From Candidatus Segatella mututuai (lineage in GTDB: Bacteria > Bacteroidota > Bacteroidia > Bacteroidales > Bacteroidaceae): a stretch of 47,105 nucleotides of DNA. Below the pieces are notes generated by a model. That model saw only the letters and a list, made by a program, of their open reading frames with translations. It made no database searches and was not told the DNA's origin. Below, one piece after another: positions 16,798 to 26,161 of this stretch (within the stretch, counting starts at the first letter, position 1; every line of letters starts with the position of its first letter). Position numbers and translations under genes: made by a program. Location of the stretch: assembly GCA_002439605.1 (NCBI GenBank), contig DJOI01000036.1, positions 14,493 through 61,597 on the forward strand, read 5' to 3'.

Positions 16798-19299
16798 ATG
16801 AGAAAACTTTTAGCAATCGTGTTTATATTGTTGGGCACTCAGAGTATGAGTGCCCGCGAACGCCAACTCTTTGACAAAGGTTGGCTTTTTGCGTTGGCAG
16901 ACAGTGCTGGCATGGAACGTGTGGATTATACCGATAGGGGATGGCGTAAACTCGACTTACCTCACGACTGGGCTATAGAGGGAGATTTCCTTCCTTCCAA
17001 TCCTTCGGGAGCCAGTGGCGGAGCCTTGCCGGGTGGCATAGGTTGGTATCGTAAGCATTTTGCCATAGACACCAAGGACAAGTACGAGCGTTATTTCATA
17101 GGCTTCGATGGAGTCTATATGAATTCCACCGTGTATGTCAATGGCCATCTGTTGGGTACTCGTCCTTATGGATATAGTTCTTTTGAATACGACATTACAC
17201 CTTATATCAACAAGAAGGGAGATAATGTCATAGCTGTGCGTGTGAACAACGGTGACCAACCCAACAGTCGGTGGTATTCTGGTTGTGGCATCTACCGCCA
17301 TGTATGGCTCACCAAGACTCACCCTGTGCGTATCTCGCAATGGGGACAGTATGTCTCTTCTTCTCCCGATGGCACGGTAAGAATTCGTATAGATTGGGAG
17401 AACTGCGAACCCATCTCTGCAGCAGGAACGAAACGGCATGCCAAAACCTCGAAGGTAAGTCCCAAGTTCCGTCATACCGTTTATGATGCCAGTGGCAAGG
17501 TGGTGGCGACCCAGACAGGCAGTGGTAGGGAACAGACTCTGAAGGTCTTGAATCCTCGGTTATGGGATATCGGAAATGGATATCTCTACAGGGTAAAGAG
17601 CGAACTGATAGTCGGCAATAAAGTGGTCGATACGGAGATGACGACCACGGCGTTCCGAGACGCTCGGTTTGATGCGAAGAAAGGATTTTCGTTGAATGGT
17701 AAGTCAATGAAGCTCAATGGCGTTTGCGAGCATCATGATTTTGGTTGTTTGGGTGCGGCACTCAATGAGGATGCCTTGCATCGCAAGCTGACAATACTTC
17801 GCAGTATGGGTGTCAATGCCATCAGATGTAGTCATAATCCACCAGCTCCCGAACTGCTCAATATGTGCGATTCCATGGGCTTTCTCGTCATGGACGAGAG
17901 CTTCGACATGTGGAGACGCAAGAAATCACAGAACGATTATGCCCGTTTCTTCGATGAGTGGCACCAGCGCGACCTTTCCGATTTGGTGAAGCGCGACCGC
18001 AATCATCCTTGTGTCTTTATGTGGAGCATAGGAAACGAGGTGCTCGAACAATGGTCGGATGCGGCTGCCGATACGCTCAGTTTGGAGCAGGCCAACCTTA
18101 TCCTCAATGCAGGTCGTGATGCTTCCTCCTTGGCAAAAGATGGAGAGTTGAGCATCAACTCTCTCCTTGCTCGGCATTTGGCAGAGATAGTAAAGACCTG
18201 CGATCCATGGAACACGCGTCCCATCACGGCGGGATGCAATGAACCAGATCCCAAGAACCATCTGTTCAAGAGCGGAGCTATTGATGTGATAGGCTTTAAT
18301 TACCATCATCAATGGGTAAAGGATGTGCCACGGAATTTCCCAGGCAAACCTTTCATCTTTTCCGAGAGCGTTTCGGCATTGGCTACAAGAGGCTTCTACA
18401 AGATGCCAAGTGACAGTATCATCAAGGCACCCAAGAAGTGGTGGTTGCCTTATACTGATCCGTCGTATATGTGTTCGTCTTATGATAATATGCATGCTTC
18501 CTGGAGCAGTACCCACGAAGAGACGTGGGATGTAGTAAAGCACAACGATTTTGTGGGAGGGCAGTTTATTTGGACAGGTTTTGACTATATCGGTGAGCCT
18601 ACACCTTATTCTTATCCTGCCCGCAGTAGTTACTTTGGTGTGATAGACCTTGCTGGTTTTCCAAAGGACAGCTATTATATGTACCAGAGTGAGTGGACGA
18701 ACAAGGACGTGTTGCACCTTTTCCCTCATTGGAACTGGATTCAGGGTCAGACCATTGATATGTGGTGTTACTACAACCATGCTGACGAGGTGGAGTTGTT
18801 TGTCAACGGCAAGAGCCAGGGCATCCGTAGCAAGAAAGTATATGGAGCAGCCAATGAAGGGGCTTCCTATCAGCATTCTACCGAGTATCATGTGATGTGG
18901 CGGGTAACCTTCGAGCCTGGCGAAGTGAAGGTGGTGGCACGTAAGAACGGAAAGCGGGTAGGCGAGCAGACCATCCGTACGGCTGGTGCTCCTCACCACA
19001 TTGTACTGAAGAAGTCCTATCAAGGCACCTTGGCATTTGGCTCAGCCGAACCTACTACCTTCGTAGAGGTGGAGGTGGTAGACAAGGATGGCAACCTCTG
19101 TCCGAATGCCGACAACCAGATATTCTTCTCTTCTGAAGCTAAGATATTGGGAACCGACAATGGTTGCCAGACTTCATTAGAACGTTTTACCGATCCTCAT
19201 CGCAAGGCATTCTTTGGCAAGTGTCTCGTTGTCTTGAAAGGAAAGGGCGTTTTGACAGCCAAGGCGGTAGATTTGCAGCAGGCGCAAATCAATTTATAG
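16798..19299 (+). CDS. GH2 beta-galactosidase
   Basis: An 833-residue exported enzyme. Signal peptide at about 1-19 (ending MSAR), then the sugar-binding domain with DLPHDWAIEGDF and GGIGWYRKHF, an immunoglobulin-like domain, and the GH2 barrel. The acid/base is predicted as Glu414 in MWSIGNEV and the nucleophile as Glu523 in FIFSESVSAL. CSHNPPAPELL and FIWTGFDYIGEP are typical of Bacteroidota beta-galactosidases. C-terminal beta domains follow. With the alpha-xylosidase upstream it could strip galactosyl and xylosyl side chains from xyloglucan oligosaccharides. Beta-glucuronidase and beta-mannosidase are less likely by overall architecture. A hairpin at 19345-19376 follows. Confidence 0.88.
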   Translation: MRKLLAIVFILLGTQSMSARERQLFDKGWLFALADSAGMERVDYTDRGWRKLDLPHDWAIEGDFLPSNPSGASGGALPGGIGWYRKHFAIDTKDKYERYFIGFDGVYMNSTVYVNGHLLGTRPYGYSSFEYDITPYINKKGDNVIAVRVNNGDQPNSRWYSGCGIYRHVWLTKTHPVRISQWGQYVSSSPDGTVRIRIDWENCEPISAAGTKRHAKTSKVSPKFRHTVYDASGKVVATQTGSGREQTLKVLNPRLWDIGNGYLYRVKSELIVGNKVVDTEMTTTAFRDARFDAKKGFSLNGKSMKLNGVCEHHDFGCLGAALNEDALHRKLTILRSMGVNAIRCSHNPPAPELLNMCDSMGFLVMDESFDMWRRKKSQNDYARFFDEWHQRDLSDLVKRDRNHPCVFMWSIGNEVLEQWSDAAADTLSLEQANLILNAGRDASSLAKDGELSINSLLARHLAEIVKTCDPWNTRPITAGCNEPDPKNHLFKSGAIDVIGFNYHHQWVKDVPRNFPGKPFIFSESVSALATRGFYKMPSDSIIKAPKKWWLPYTDPSYMCSSYDNMHASWSSTHEETWDVVKHNDFVGGQFIWTGFDYIGEPTPYSYPARSSYFGVIDLAGFPKDSYYMYQSEWTNKDVLHLFPHWNWIQGQTIDMWCYYNHADEVELFVNGKSQGIRSKKVYGAANEGASYQHSTEYHVMWRVTFEPGEVKVVARKNGKRVGEQTIRTAGAPHHIVLKKSYQGTLAFGSAEPTTFVEVEVVDKDGNLCPNADNQIFFSSEAKILGTDNGCQTSLERFTDPHRKAFFGKCLVVLKGKGVLTAKAVDLQQAQINL

Positions 19300-19344
19300 T
19301 CGAGAAACGGTCTGTTGCCAAATATTGATTCGGGCATATATAAA

Positions 19345-19376
19345 AACTCGCAAGATACTTCTGAATCTTGCGAGTT
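19345..19376. terminator. Bidirectional terminator between GH2 and the small-protein gene
   Basis: A perfect 12-bp stem (AACTCGCAAGAT with ATCTTGCGAGTT) around an eight-base loop. The minus strand continues with five T, so it best serves the minus-strand operon ending at 19458; it also lies 46 bp after the GH2 stop. Confidence 0.8.
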
Positions 19377-19457
19377 CTTATGTGATGATTACGTTTCTTG
19401 TGCGCTAAACTTCTGCAGTTCTTGTTCTTTTGAAGAATATTTTGGCAGGTGCTTGCC

Positions 19458-19670
19458 TTACCAATTGTCAGGATTGAATGGGTCTTCTTCTTTCTTGAAA
19501 GTACCTTCTCCCTTGTCCCCGATGATTTCTCCCCAGCTGGATGCTTCGTCGGGAGTATCAGGATTCTGTGATTTTTCGTATTCCGTCCATTTTAAGGAAC
19601 CTGCGCAAATACTGCATGTCTCTGCCATGATTATTGTGGTCATGGGACTCTTATATTCCTTTTTCATCAT
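19458..19670 (-). CDS. Small protein with AGS-type leader-like N-terminus
   Basis: A 70-residue ORF, MMKKEYKSPMTTII followed by MAETCSICAGSLKW and an acidic, Pro/Asp-rich tail ending DPFNPDNW. The gene starts 54 bp after the large secreted-protein gene and precedes the terminator at 19345-19376, so the two form an operon. Short proteins opening MKKEY-x-x-P and carrying a residue pair such as AG before Ser are common and uncharacterised in Prevotella and Bacteroides. The ICAGS segment resembles a double-glycine-like processing site. There are two Cys (CSIC). It has no classical signal peptide. It might be an exported peptide, a partner of the secreted protein, or neither. Confidence 0.6.
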   Translation of the reverse strand: MMKKEYKSPMTTIIMAETCSICAGSLKWTEYEKSQNPDTPDEASSWGEIIGDKGEGTFKKEEDPFNPDNW

Positions 19671-19724
19671 CTGCTGATTTTAAATGTTTTGTTTGCCTTG
19701 CTTTCTGTTTTTGTCTTGTTGTTA

Positions 19725-22220
19725 TTATTTCTTCATGACTTTCTTGCCATTGAGAATGTAAATACCTTTAGGAAGGCTATCCAAGGAACTGCCGTTGCCT
19801 ATGAGTTGGCCACTCAAACTGTAGATGCCGTTGGCGAATCTGTCGATCTTTTGTTCTTCCCTACCATAGATGATAGGACTGATTCCTGTGGCTTTGTCCA
19901 ACGACACACCATCAAGGAGGATGTTGGCAGTCTTGGCTGGAGCACCGGCTGGAGTTGTCGTTGGCGCAAACCATACACTGAAGCCTCTCAAGCCTCTTGG
20001 TCTTGTGGTGGAACAATACATCATCCCACCAGAGAAGAAGTAGCAACCCTTCAGGTCGCTGCGGCCATCGATGATGTTTGCCTTGTTTTCGAGGCTCCAT
20101 TTGCCGTAATCGTCGTCGTTCTTGTCTGTATTTTGTGTTCCTGTTCCGAATGTTCTTGCAAATGTTCCGTAGGCTGTCATGGTGCCGTTCCCGTTGACGA
20201 ATGGTGTGCCAGAGCCGTCGACGACAATGCTGCTGTTGGTAGTCCAGTTCACTGTATTCATATTGCTGAGGTCGTTCTTGTTCTCCTCGTCTATGGCAAA
20301 TGTAATGTTTGGAATCTCGATGTGGTTCTTACAGATGCTTACATGTACATCCTTGGCTTGGCCGTTGCCTGTAGAACTTAGCAAGGCAGTGTAGGCAGGA
20401 GTTTGCTCCAATTCGGTGTGTTTGGTAGGGAAGATGATGTAAGGTACGTATGCTTGCATAACCTTATCGTCGTTTCCCGCCTTGCTCATATCCACGCTTA
20501 CAAATTGTATCTCGGTGTTGGTCAACTTGTCGAGTTTTGCCAGTTTTACGTTGGAACCGAAAGCCTGGGTGAGTTGATCCTTGGTGAGACTTACTGGCAA
20601 TACAAAACCGTTCCATTTGTCCTTGTCAAACGATTTGTTGAGGTGGAGTGTCACACTTTGGTAAGTGTTGGAGCATTTCTGGAGGTAGTCTAAATTGTCC
20701 CTGTCCTGGTCGAGGACCAGGTCACCATCTATCGTCCTGCTTGTATAGAGGAGGCGAAAGTCGTCGAACACCGTCCATTCTCTGTCTGTTTCTGTTGGCT
20801 CGGCATCATCCTGTGTTCCGATTTCTATGCCGAATCGGATGGTGCCACCCTCTTCGGGAACTTGTACCAACACACTGTTGAAGTATTTGTGGCTACCATA
20901 GAATTCTTTGGCGGCATAGTCCATGTTTTGTTCTTCTATATGTAGGGCTTTCTTTTCTTCGGCAGACATATACTCCGTCTGTTCGAGTATGGTGGCATGT
21001 AAAGTTTTAGTGTCAGCAGTATTGTCGGATTTCACTAAGCAGGCATAGAGCTTCGCCTTGGTGGTCGTGGAGAATCCCTTGCATTCGATGACGTATGCGC
21101 CACCATGAGTTACCGTGATGTCCTGGTATATGGTGCCTCTGACATTTTTGGCATCGGCGCAGAAGTACTTGCCGCAATGTCGCTCGTAGTTTTGGTTTTC
21201 GTTGAATGTTATCGCCTTGTCGCCATCTGGGAATTGATAGCTTTTGATATTTCCATTTTCGAAATCATTGGTGTAAGTGGAGCTTACGCCATTGTTGTTG
21301 GCGGTCTTGTAATAATGCTCCAACCCAAATCTTGCCTGCCCTTTTCCATTGTATTTATAAGTCTTCCAGTTGCTTAATGCCGCATTTTCACGAGAGAAGC
21401 CAGGGCATTGCAGACGGAAAGTCAAGTCGAGGGAAGAGAGGATATTGTTGGTATTCTTGTCTTGAAGTTCGAATATTTGTTGGTATGACAGGAATTTCCA
21501 CTCGTCGTTGCCGTCTGCTATGTCGTTGCTTCCTTGCTTCACGGCATCGCAGTTCTTGTCTACGTCTCCTTGTTCCTTGGTGGCGATGAGGTAATACTTG
21601 TTGGTAGTGTCGAAATTGGCGTGTTGGGTTGGCGACGATGCGTTGTTGAGGTGCGTGTATATCCTGTAAGTGTTGGTCTTTCCCGTTACCACCTCCAGTT
21701 TCCAGCCTCTCTTGATGATTGTTTTGTTATGATAAAGATACGCTCTGTCTATGTATACGCCTTTGTCTTCTGAGGCGCTCCCTGTGGTCTCGTATTCCAG
21801 GTAGTTGCCTTCGCCTTGTTCTGTCTCTTCCTTGTCAAACTTCTGGGCGAGGTGAATCCAGCCATTGGTGTCTATGTGTATCCATAGAGGCATGCCGTAT
21901 TCTTGCAAGGAGACATGGGTGCCCCAATAGCCTCCTGTGTTGAGCAGCAGTCCAGTCTTGACATTGTAGAGAAAGAAAATCTTTCCCTTGTCATCGGCAG
22001 GGAAGGTGTTGTCGCTGATTTTTGCATTTCTTACTTGTCTTTCACTGCAACCTGTCAGCGATTCGATGCCTGCGATGTTTGTTCCATTGGTTTTGGATTT
22101 CCGAACTTGTGCTTGGATACTTTCGCCAGTTGCGAATAGAAGCATGGCAAGGAAAGCAAAGAATACCAATGGTCTCTTTTGCACTACATCATTGAATTGT
22201 TTGTGGCGTTTCTTTGTCAT
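19725..22220 (-). CDS. Large secreted protein with type IX-like C-terminal sorting tail
   Basis: An 831-residue protein starting MTKKRHKQFND with a hydrophobic signal segment around residues 15-37 (ending SIQAQ). The body is rich in Asn, Thr and aromatic residues with no recognised enzyme motif. Regions such as ITVTHGGAYVIECKGFS suggest beta-sandwich, carbohydrate-binding-like modules. The C-terminus, GIYSLSGQL, then PKGIYILNGKKVMKK, is the short sorting-type tail found on many Prevotella surface proteins and attributed to the type IX (Por) system. The open frame extends to 22358, but the promoter box at 22323-22330 lies inside that extension, so 22220 is the likely start. It is divergent from the membrane AraC gene. 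Function unknown. Confidence 0.8.
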   Translation of the reverse strand: MTKKRHKQFNDVVQKRPLVFFAFLAMLLFATGESIQAQVRKSKTNGTNIAGIESLTGCSERQVRNAKISDNTFPADDKGKIFFLYNVKTGLLLNTGGYWGTHVSLQEYGMPLWIHIDTNGWIHLAQKFDKEETEQGEGNYLEYETTGSASEDKGVYIDRAYLYHNKTIIKRGWKLEVVTGKTNTYRIYTHLNNASSPTQHANFDTTNKYYLIATKEQGDVDKNCDAVKQGSNDIADGNDEWKFLSYQQIFELQDKNTNNILSSLDLTFRLQCPGFSRENAALSNWKTYKYNGKGQARFGLEHYYKTANNNGVSSTYTNDFENGNIKSYQFPDGDKAITFNENQNYERHCGKYFCADAKNVRGTIYQDITVTHGGAYVIECKGFSTTTKAKLYACLVKSDNTADTKTLHATILEQTEYMSAEEKKALHIEEQNMDYAAKEFYGSHKYFNSVLVQVPEEGGTIRFGIEIGTQDDAEPTETDREWTVFDDFRLLYTSRTIDGDLVLDQDRDNLDYLQKCSNTYQSVTLHLNKSFDKDKWNGFVLPVSLTKDQLTQAFGSNVKLAKLDKLTNTEIQFVSVDMSKAGNDDKVMQAYVPYIIFPTKHTELEQTPAYTALLSSTGNGQAKDVHVSICKNHIEIPNITFAIDEENKNDLSNMNTVNWTTNSSIVVDGSGTPFVNGNGTMTAYGTFARTFGTGTQNTDKNDDDYGKWSLENKANIIDGRSDLKGCYFFSGGMMYCSTTRPRGLRGFSVWFAPTTTPAGAPAKTANILLDGVSLDKATGISPIIYGREEQKIDRFANGIYSLSGQLIGNGSSLDSLPKGIYILNGKKVMKK

Positions 22221-22322
22221 TTTGTTTCTAATTTTAAAAGTTCTTTTTCTAAGTTTTGACAATTGTATTTGGATGTGTTGTTTTTTTTGATGAATAGTTG
22301 ATGCGACGGGCTGTTGTGGTTG

Positions 22323-22330
22323 CAAAGGTA
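22323..22330 (-). promoter_or_regulatory. -7 box for the secreted-protein gene
   Basis: Reads TACCTTTG on the minus strand. Start of transcription near 22317 gives a leader of about 95 nt before the ATG at 22220. Confidence 0.6.
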
Positions 22331-22476
22331 GCGTCATTTTGTGCCCATGTACTTGCAATAATGGAAAATTTCTTTTTTTACATTTTCAAAAGAGGAAATT
22401 ATTGACCCAAAAAATGAAAAAATAGTGAATCATGTCGTTTTTTTGACTAAAAATGGGGGGGTAATTATTTTTTTTG

Positions 22477-22484
22477 TACTTTTG
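22477..22484 (+). promoter_or_regulatory. -7 box for the membrane AraC gene
   Basis: TACTTTTG on the plus strand, 23 bp before the ATG at 22507, divergent from the box at 22323-22330. The interval between the two boxes is very AT-rich and includes a run of seven G at 22455-22461. Confidence 0.5.
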
Positions 22485-22506
22485 CATTCTGTAATAAGAA
22501 TTGTAT

Positions 22507-23616
22507 ATGATAGAGCTGTTGGAGCATTATTTCAATGTGTTGATTCAATGTGTTGGTGCCATTTATTTTGGCCTCGGTATTGTCTTGTTGTTTGGAAAGG
22601 TACCTCTTACTGAAGAATATCTTCCTTATCGCAAGGCGAAGAGATGCTTGGCAACTACTTATTTTGTCATGGGATTCAACCTTGTTGTCTGGTTGGCTAT
22701 CTCCAGTTCTGCCGATTGGAAAGCACTCAATCCTTACGTGGAGTGTGCTGATTTTATATTCTTCTATTTGGAAGGCATACTCTTTTTTTCTACTTTTTTC
22801 TATTTGTTGGACGAAAAGTATATGCTGTGGCGGAATGGCTGTAAGATTTGGGGCATCTTTCTGGCTTCAGTCTTCTTGTTGGTTTCTTCCACATTTGGAG
22901 TTTTTGGTAAGGCTGGAGCATGGGTCTCGTGGATATCTTTCTTGACATTCTTTATGCAATACGTGAAGTTCTTGTGGCGTTTTTATGTCCTTTATGACGA
23001 GAAGAGAAGAAAACTGGACAATTACTTTGCAGAAGATATGCAACGGTTTATGTTTTGGCTCAAGAAGAGCTTGTTTCTCATAGTCCTTACCGGCGTGCTG
23101 AGTTTCACCACTTTGCTTTGGGGCATTATCTACAATTACCTTTTTCAGATATATGTTATCTCGGCAAATTTCTACATAGCCATCAGTTTCATCAATTATG
23201 CGACCACGTATGGTAAATTGAATAACGCAGAGGTGACGGACAGGGACGTAATGGAGACAGATACAGAAGAAAGATTGGAAATAGACAACTATGAGCAACT
23301 CTTTGGAGAACATGTGAAGACATGGCTTTCCGACAGGAAATACCTTGCTCCCCAACTGACGATAGACGACTTGGCTGCGGCGATGGGCACCAACAAACTC
23401 TATATGTCTCGCTATATTAATCGTAAATATGGAGTCAACTTCAGCACTTGGATTACGCAATTGCGTCTGGAGGAGGCAAAGGAGTATATGAGGAAAAATC
23501 CGAATGTCAAGCAGGAGGAGGTGGCCATTCATTCCGGATTCTCTTCCTCTTCTTATTTCTCAAGGGTCTTTTCACGCTTTGAGAACATGACTCCTACAGC
23601 TTGGCGCAAGGAATAA
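22507..23616 (+). CDS. Membrane-embedded AraC-family regulator
   Basis: A 369-residue protein with six or seven hydrophobic segments in the first 240 residues (for example around FNVLIQCVGAIYFGLGIVLL, FIFFYLEGILFFSTFFYLL and ISFLTFFMQYVKFLW). A C-terminal AraC-type DNA-binding domain follows at about 275-369: LTIDDLAAAMGTNKLYMSRY, then SGFSSSSYFSRVFSRFENM. An in-frame TTG at 22501 is an alternative start. Such proteins combine a membrane sensor with direct DNA binding; the signal is unknown. It is divergent from the secreted-protein operon and upstream of a GH31 gene that has its own promoter, so either could be its target. Confidence 0.85.
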   Translation: MIELLEHYFNVLIQCVGAIYFGLGIVLLFGKVPLTEEYLPYRKAKRCLATTYFVMGFNLVVWLAISSSADWKALNPYVECADFIFFYLEGILFFSTFFYLLDEKYMLWRNGCKIWGIFLASVFLLVSSTFGVFGKAGAWVSWISFLTFFMQYVKFLWRFYVLYDEKRRKLDNYFAEDMQRFMFWLKKSLFLIVLTGVLSFTTLLWGIIYNYLFQIYVISANFYIAISFINYATTYGKLNNAEVTDRDVMETDTEERLEIDNYEQLFGEHVKTWLSDRKYLAPQLTIDDLAAAMGTNKLYMSRYINRKYGVNFSTWITQLRLEEAKEYMRKNPNVKQEEVAIHSGFSSSSYFSRVFSRFENMTPTAWRKE

Positions 23617-23671
23617 AATGTTTAAAAAAGTGCATGTTTTGTTAATCGCAAAATCATTCGTCTTGAAAAGA

Positions 23672-23703
23672 TTTGTGACTTTGCGATTTTTGTTATATTT
23701 TTG
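23672..23703 (+). promoter_or_regulatory. Promoter for the YicI-type GH31 gene
   Basis: TTTG at 23672-23675 and TATTTTTG at 23696-23703 with 20-bp spacing, ending 32 bp before the ATG at 23736. The GH31 gene is therefore not dependent on read-through from the AraC gene. Confidence 0.6.
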
Positions 23704-23735
23704 CTTTATCTTATAAACCTAATAGAAGAGTAAAT

Positions 23736-26141
23736 ATGAAAAGACTATTATTGATGGGCTGTTGCTTGTGTGGGGTTGTCGCCAATGTGCAGGCACAGCT
23801 GCGAACCAACGAGGGTATTGAGTATCTGCAGTGCCAGGCTCCCGATGTGTCGGGCGATTTCTGCGATCTTGCCAATACTTATTTCCTTGCAGACAGTATT
23901 GCTGGCTTCGACTTGGACAAGGGAGAGGGTTTGCTCAACTGGAAACGCTATCGTATGTCGCCTCGTCAGGCTTTTAACCTAAATGGCTATTGGCCTGTGC
24001 GCATGCAGATGCTCGACTTCCCGAGCACTCAGTACGACAACGACCCCAATCTGAAAATAAGAGTACGTAAGGTGGACGACCGTACCTTGCGCGTCACTCT
24101 CTTCACTTCGCCCGTCGAGCCTCGCATGGACGATGCCGACGACCCGATGTTCTCGCCCGAGTTTATTGCAGGAAATGTGGGTGACGGCAATGCGCGTATA
24201 GGGAAGGGGAGATGGAATACATCGGCTTCTGCCAATAGCATCGTTTATCGAAACAAGAACGGTGTGCTCGAGATACAGAAATATCCTTTTCGCTTGATTC
24301 TGCGCGACAGCAAGGGCAAGATACTCACCCAGACTCGCCATATCATCGACAACGACAGCTCGCAGGTCAAACTCCTGCCGTTCTGTTTCATCAAGCGCGG
24401 AAGCGACAATTCCAGAAGTATCAATCCAGTGTTCCTCCTTTCGCCAGGAGAGCGTATCTATGGCTGTGGCGAGAGTTTTACATCGCTCAACAAAGTGGGG
24501 CAGAAAATCAATCTTTCTGTTGTTGACCCGCAGGGACCGGAGGGCGCCAATATGTACAAGCCGGTGCCTTTCTATTTCTCCAACCGCGGTTACGGTTTCT
24601 TCATGCATACTTCTGCTCCTTCCACCGTCGACTTTGGTGCCTCTTATATTGGCGCTCAGCGCCTCTTCATGGCAGATGAAACAATGGATTTCTTTGTGTT
24701 CTTTGGCGAGCCGAAGGAGATTTTGGATGAATATACACAGGTCACGGGCAAGTCGCCCATGCTGCCTCTTTGGACTTTTGGCACATGGATGAGCCGCATC
24801 TCTTATTTCTCTCAGAAAGAGGGTCTGGAGGTCGCCCGTCAGTTGCGTGCCAACAAGATTCCTTCTGATGTAATTCATTTCGATACAGGATGGTTTGGCG
24901 TAGATTGGCAATGTGACTACGAGTTTGCCAAGGATAGGTTTAAGAATCCGGTGGGCATGCTCAAGTCGCTGAAGAAAGATGGCTTCCACACTTGTCTGTG
25001 GCAGTTGCCTTACTTCACGCCCAAGAACAGGTATTTCCGCGAGCTGGTAGATGGAGGAATGGCGGTACACAATGGCAACGGAACACTCAATTATGAGGAT
25101 GCCGTTCTCGACCTCAGCAACCCTACGACTGTGAACTGGTATCAAGACAAGATAGCCCATCTCGTCAAGCAGGGAGTGAGTGCCATTAAGTGCGATTTCG
25201 GCGAGGCGGCTCCTTATGACGGGCTTTATGCTTCGGGCAAGACTGGACTTTATGAGCACAATCTCTATCCCTTGCGTTACAACAAGGCTCTCTATGAGGC
25301 AGTGAAAGACAATTCTGCAGAGCATGAAGGCGTGATATGGGCGCGAAGTGCCTGGGCTGGAAGCCAGCGCTATCCTCTTCATTGGGGTGGCGATGCTGCC
25401 ACCAATGAGATAGGAAGTGTGGGTATGATAGGCGACTTGAGGGGAGGATTGAGCTTCGGTCTTAGCGGGTTCTCTTTCTGGAGTCACGACTTGGGCGGCT
25501 TTGTCACCAAGAGCCCGGAAGATCTTTATCGTCGTTGGTTGCCTTTTGGATTTCTTAGCTCGCACACGCGTGCTCATGGTGCGCCACCTACCGAGCCTTG
25601 GCTCATCGGCAAGGACTTTACCGATGCCTTTCGTGCCAATGCCGAGATGAAGTATCGTCTGATGCCTTATGTTTATGCGCAGGCCAAGGATTGCTCCGAG
25701 CGAGGGTTGCCTATGGTGCGTGCTCTCTTTGTGGAGTTCCCCCACGATGCTGGTGCATGGTTGGTGGAAGACGAGTATATGTTTGGCTCGCAGATATTGG
25801 TGGCACCCCTGTTGGAGAGTGGCACCGAGCGTTCGGTCTATCTGCCAAAGGGCAAGTGGATAGATTATCAGACGGGCAAGGTGTATGATGGTGGTTTCCA
25901 AAACATCGAAGTTCCTACACAGGTTGCTGATGTTCAGGAACAGGGCAATGTCAGCCTGCCTTTGCCTTGTGTTATCCTTGTCAGGGACGGAAGTCTTATA
26001 CCTCAGGTTCCCGTGGCTCAGAGTACCGACCGCATCGACTGGTCCAAACTTACTTGGAAACCTTTCCGTGTGGAGGCTGCCGAGTGTGTTGGCTACCTTT
26101 ATCGCCCTGGTGATGCGAAAATAGAAACAGTACGAAAATAG
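23736..26141 (+). CDS. GH31 alpha-xylosidase/alpha-glucosidase of YicI type
   Basis: An 801-residue exported enzyme with a signal peptide (about 1-20, ending VQAQ). The N-terminal domain carries IYGCGESFTSLNKVGQ and the barrel carries FGTWMSRISYFSQKE. The predicted nucleophile is Asp487 in IKCDFGEAAP, equivalent to the KTDFGE motif of E. coli YicI, and the acid/base is Asp553 in HWGGDAATNE. HFDTGWFGVDWQCDYEF also matches the YicI group. It is a different subfamily from the PA14 enzyme at 13794-16748, so the locus holds two non-redundant GH31 enzymes. Alpha-xylosidase is favoured; alpha-glucosidase is possible. The GNAT gene starts 20 bp after it. Confidence 0.85.
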   Translation: MKRLLLMGCCLCGVVANVQAQLRTNEGIEYLQCQAPDVSGDFCDLANTYFLADSIAGFDLDKGEGLLNWKRYRMSPRQAFNLNGYWPVRMQMLDFPSTQYDNDPNLKIRVRKVDDRTLRVTLFTSPVEPRMDDADDPMFSPEFIAGNVGDGNARIGKGRWNTSASANSIVYRNKNGVLEIQKYPFRLILRDSKGKILTQTRHIIDNDSSQVKLLPFCFIKRGSDNSRSINPVFLLSPGERIYGCGESFTSLNKVGQKINLSVVDPQGPEGANMYKPVPFYFSNRGYGFFMHTSAPSTVDFGASYIGAQRLFMADETMDFFVFFGEPKEILDEYTQVTGKSPMLPLWTFGTWMSRISYFSQKEGLEVARQLRANKIPSDVIHFDTGWFGVDWQCDYEFAKDRFKNPVGMLKSLKKDGFHTCLWQLPYFTPKNRYFRELVDGGMAVHNGNGTLNYEDAVLDLSNPTTVNWYQDKIAHLVKQGVSAIKCDFGEAAPYDGLYASGKTGLYEHNLYPLRYNKALYEAVKDNSAEHEGVIWARSAWAGSQRYPLHWGGDAATNEIGSVGMIGDLRGGLSFGLSGFSFWSHDLGGFVTKSPEDLYRRWLPFGFLSSHTRAHGAPPTEPWLIGKDFTDAFRANAEMKYRLMPYVYAQAKDCSERGLPMVRALFVEFPHDAGAWLVEDEYMFGSQILVAPLLESGTERSVYLPKGKWIDYQTGKVYDGGFQNIEVPTQVADVQEQGNVSLPLPCVILVRDGSLIPQVPVAQSTDRIDWSKLTWKPFRVEAAECVGYLYRPGDAKIETVRK

Positions 26142-26161
26142 GAGAATAAAGAACTTACTCA

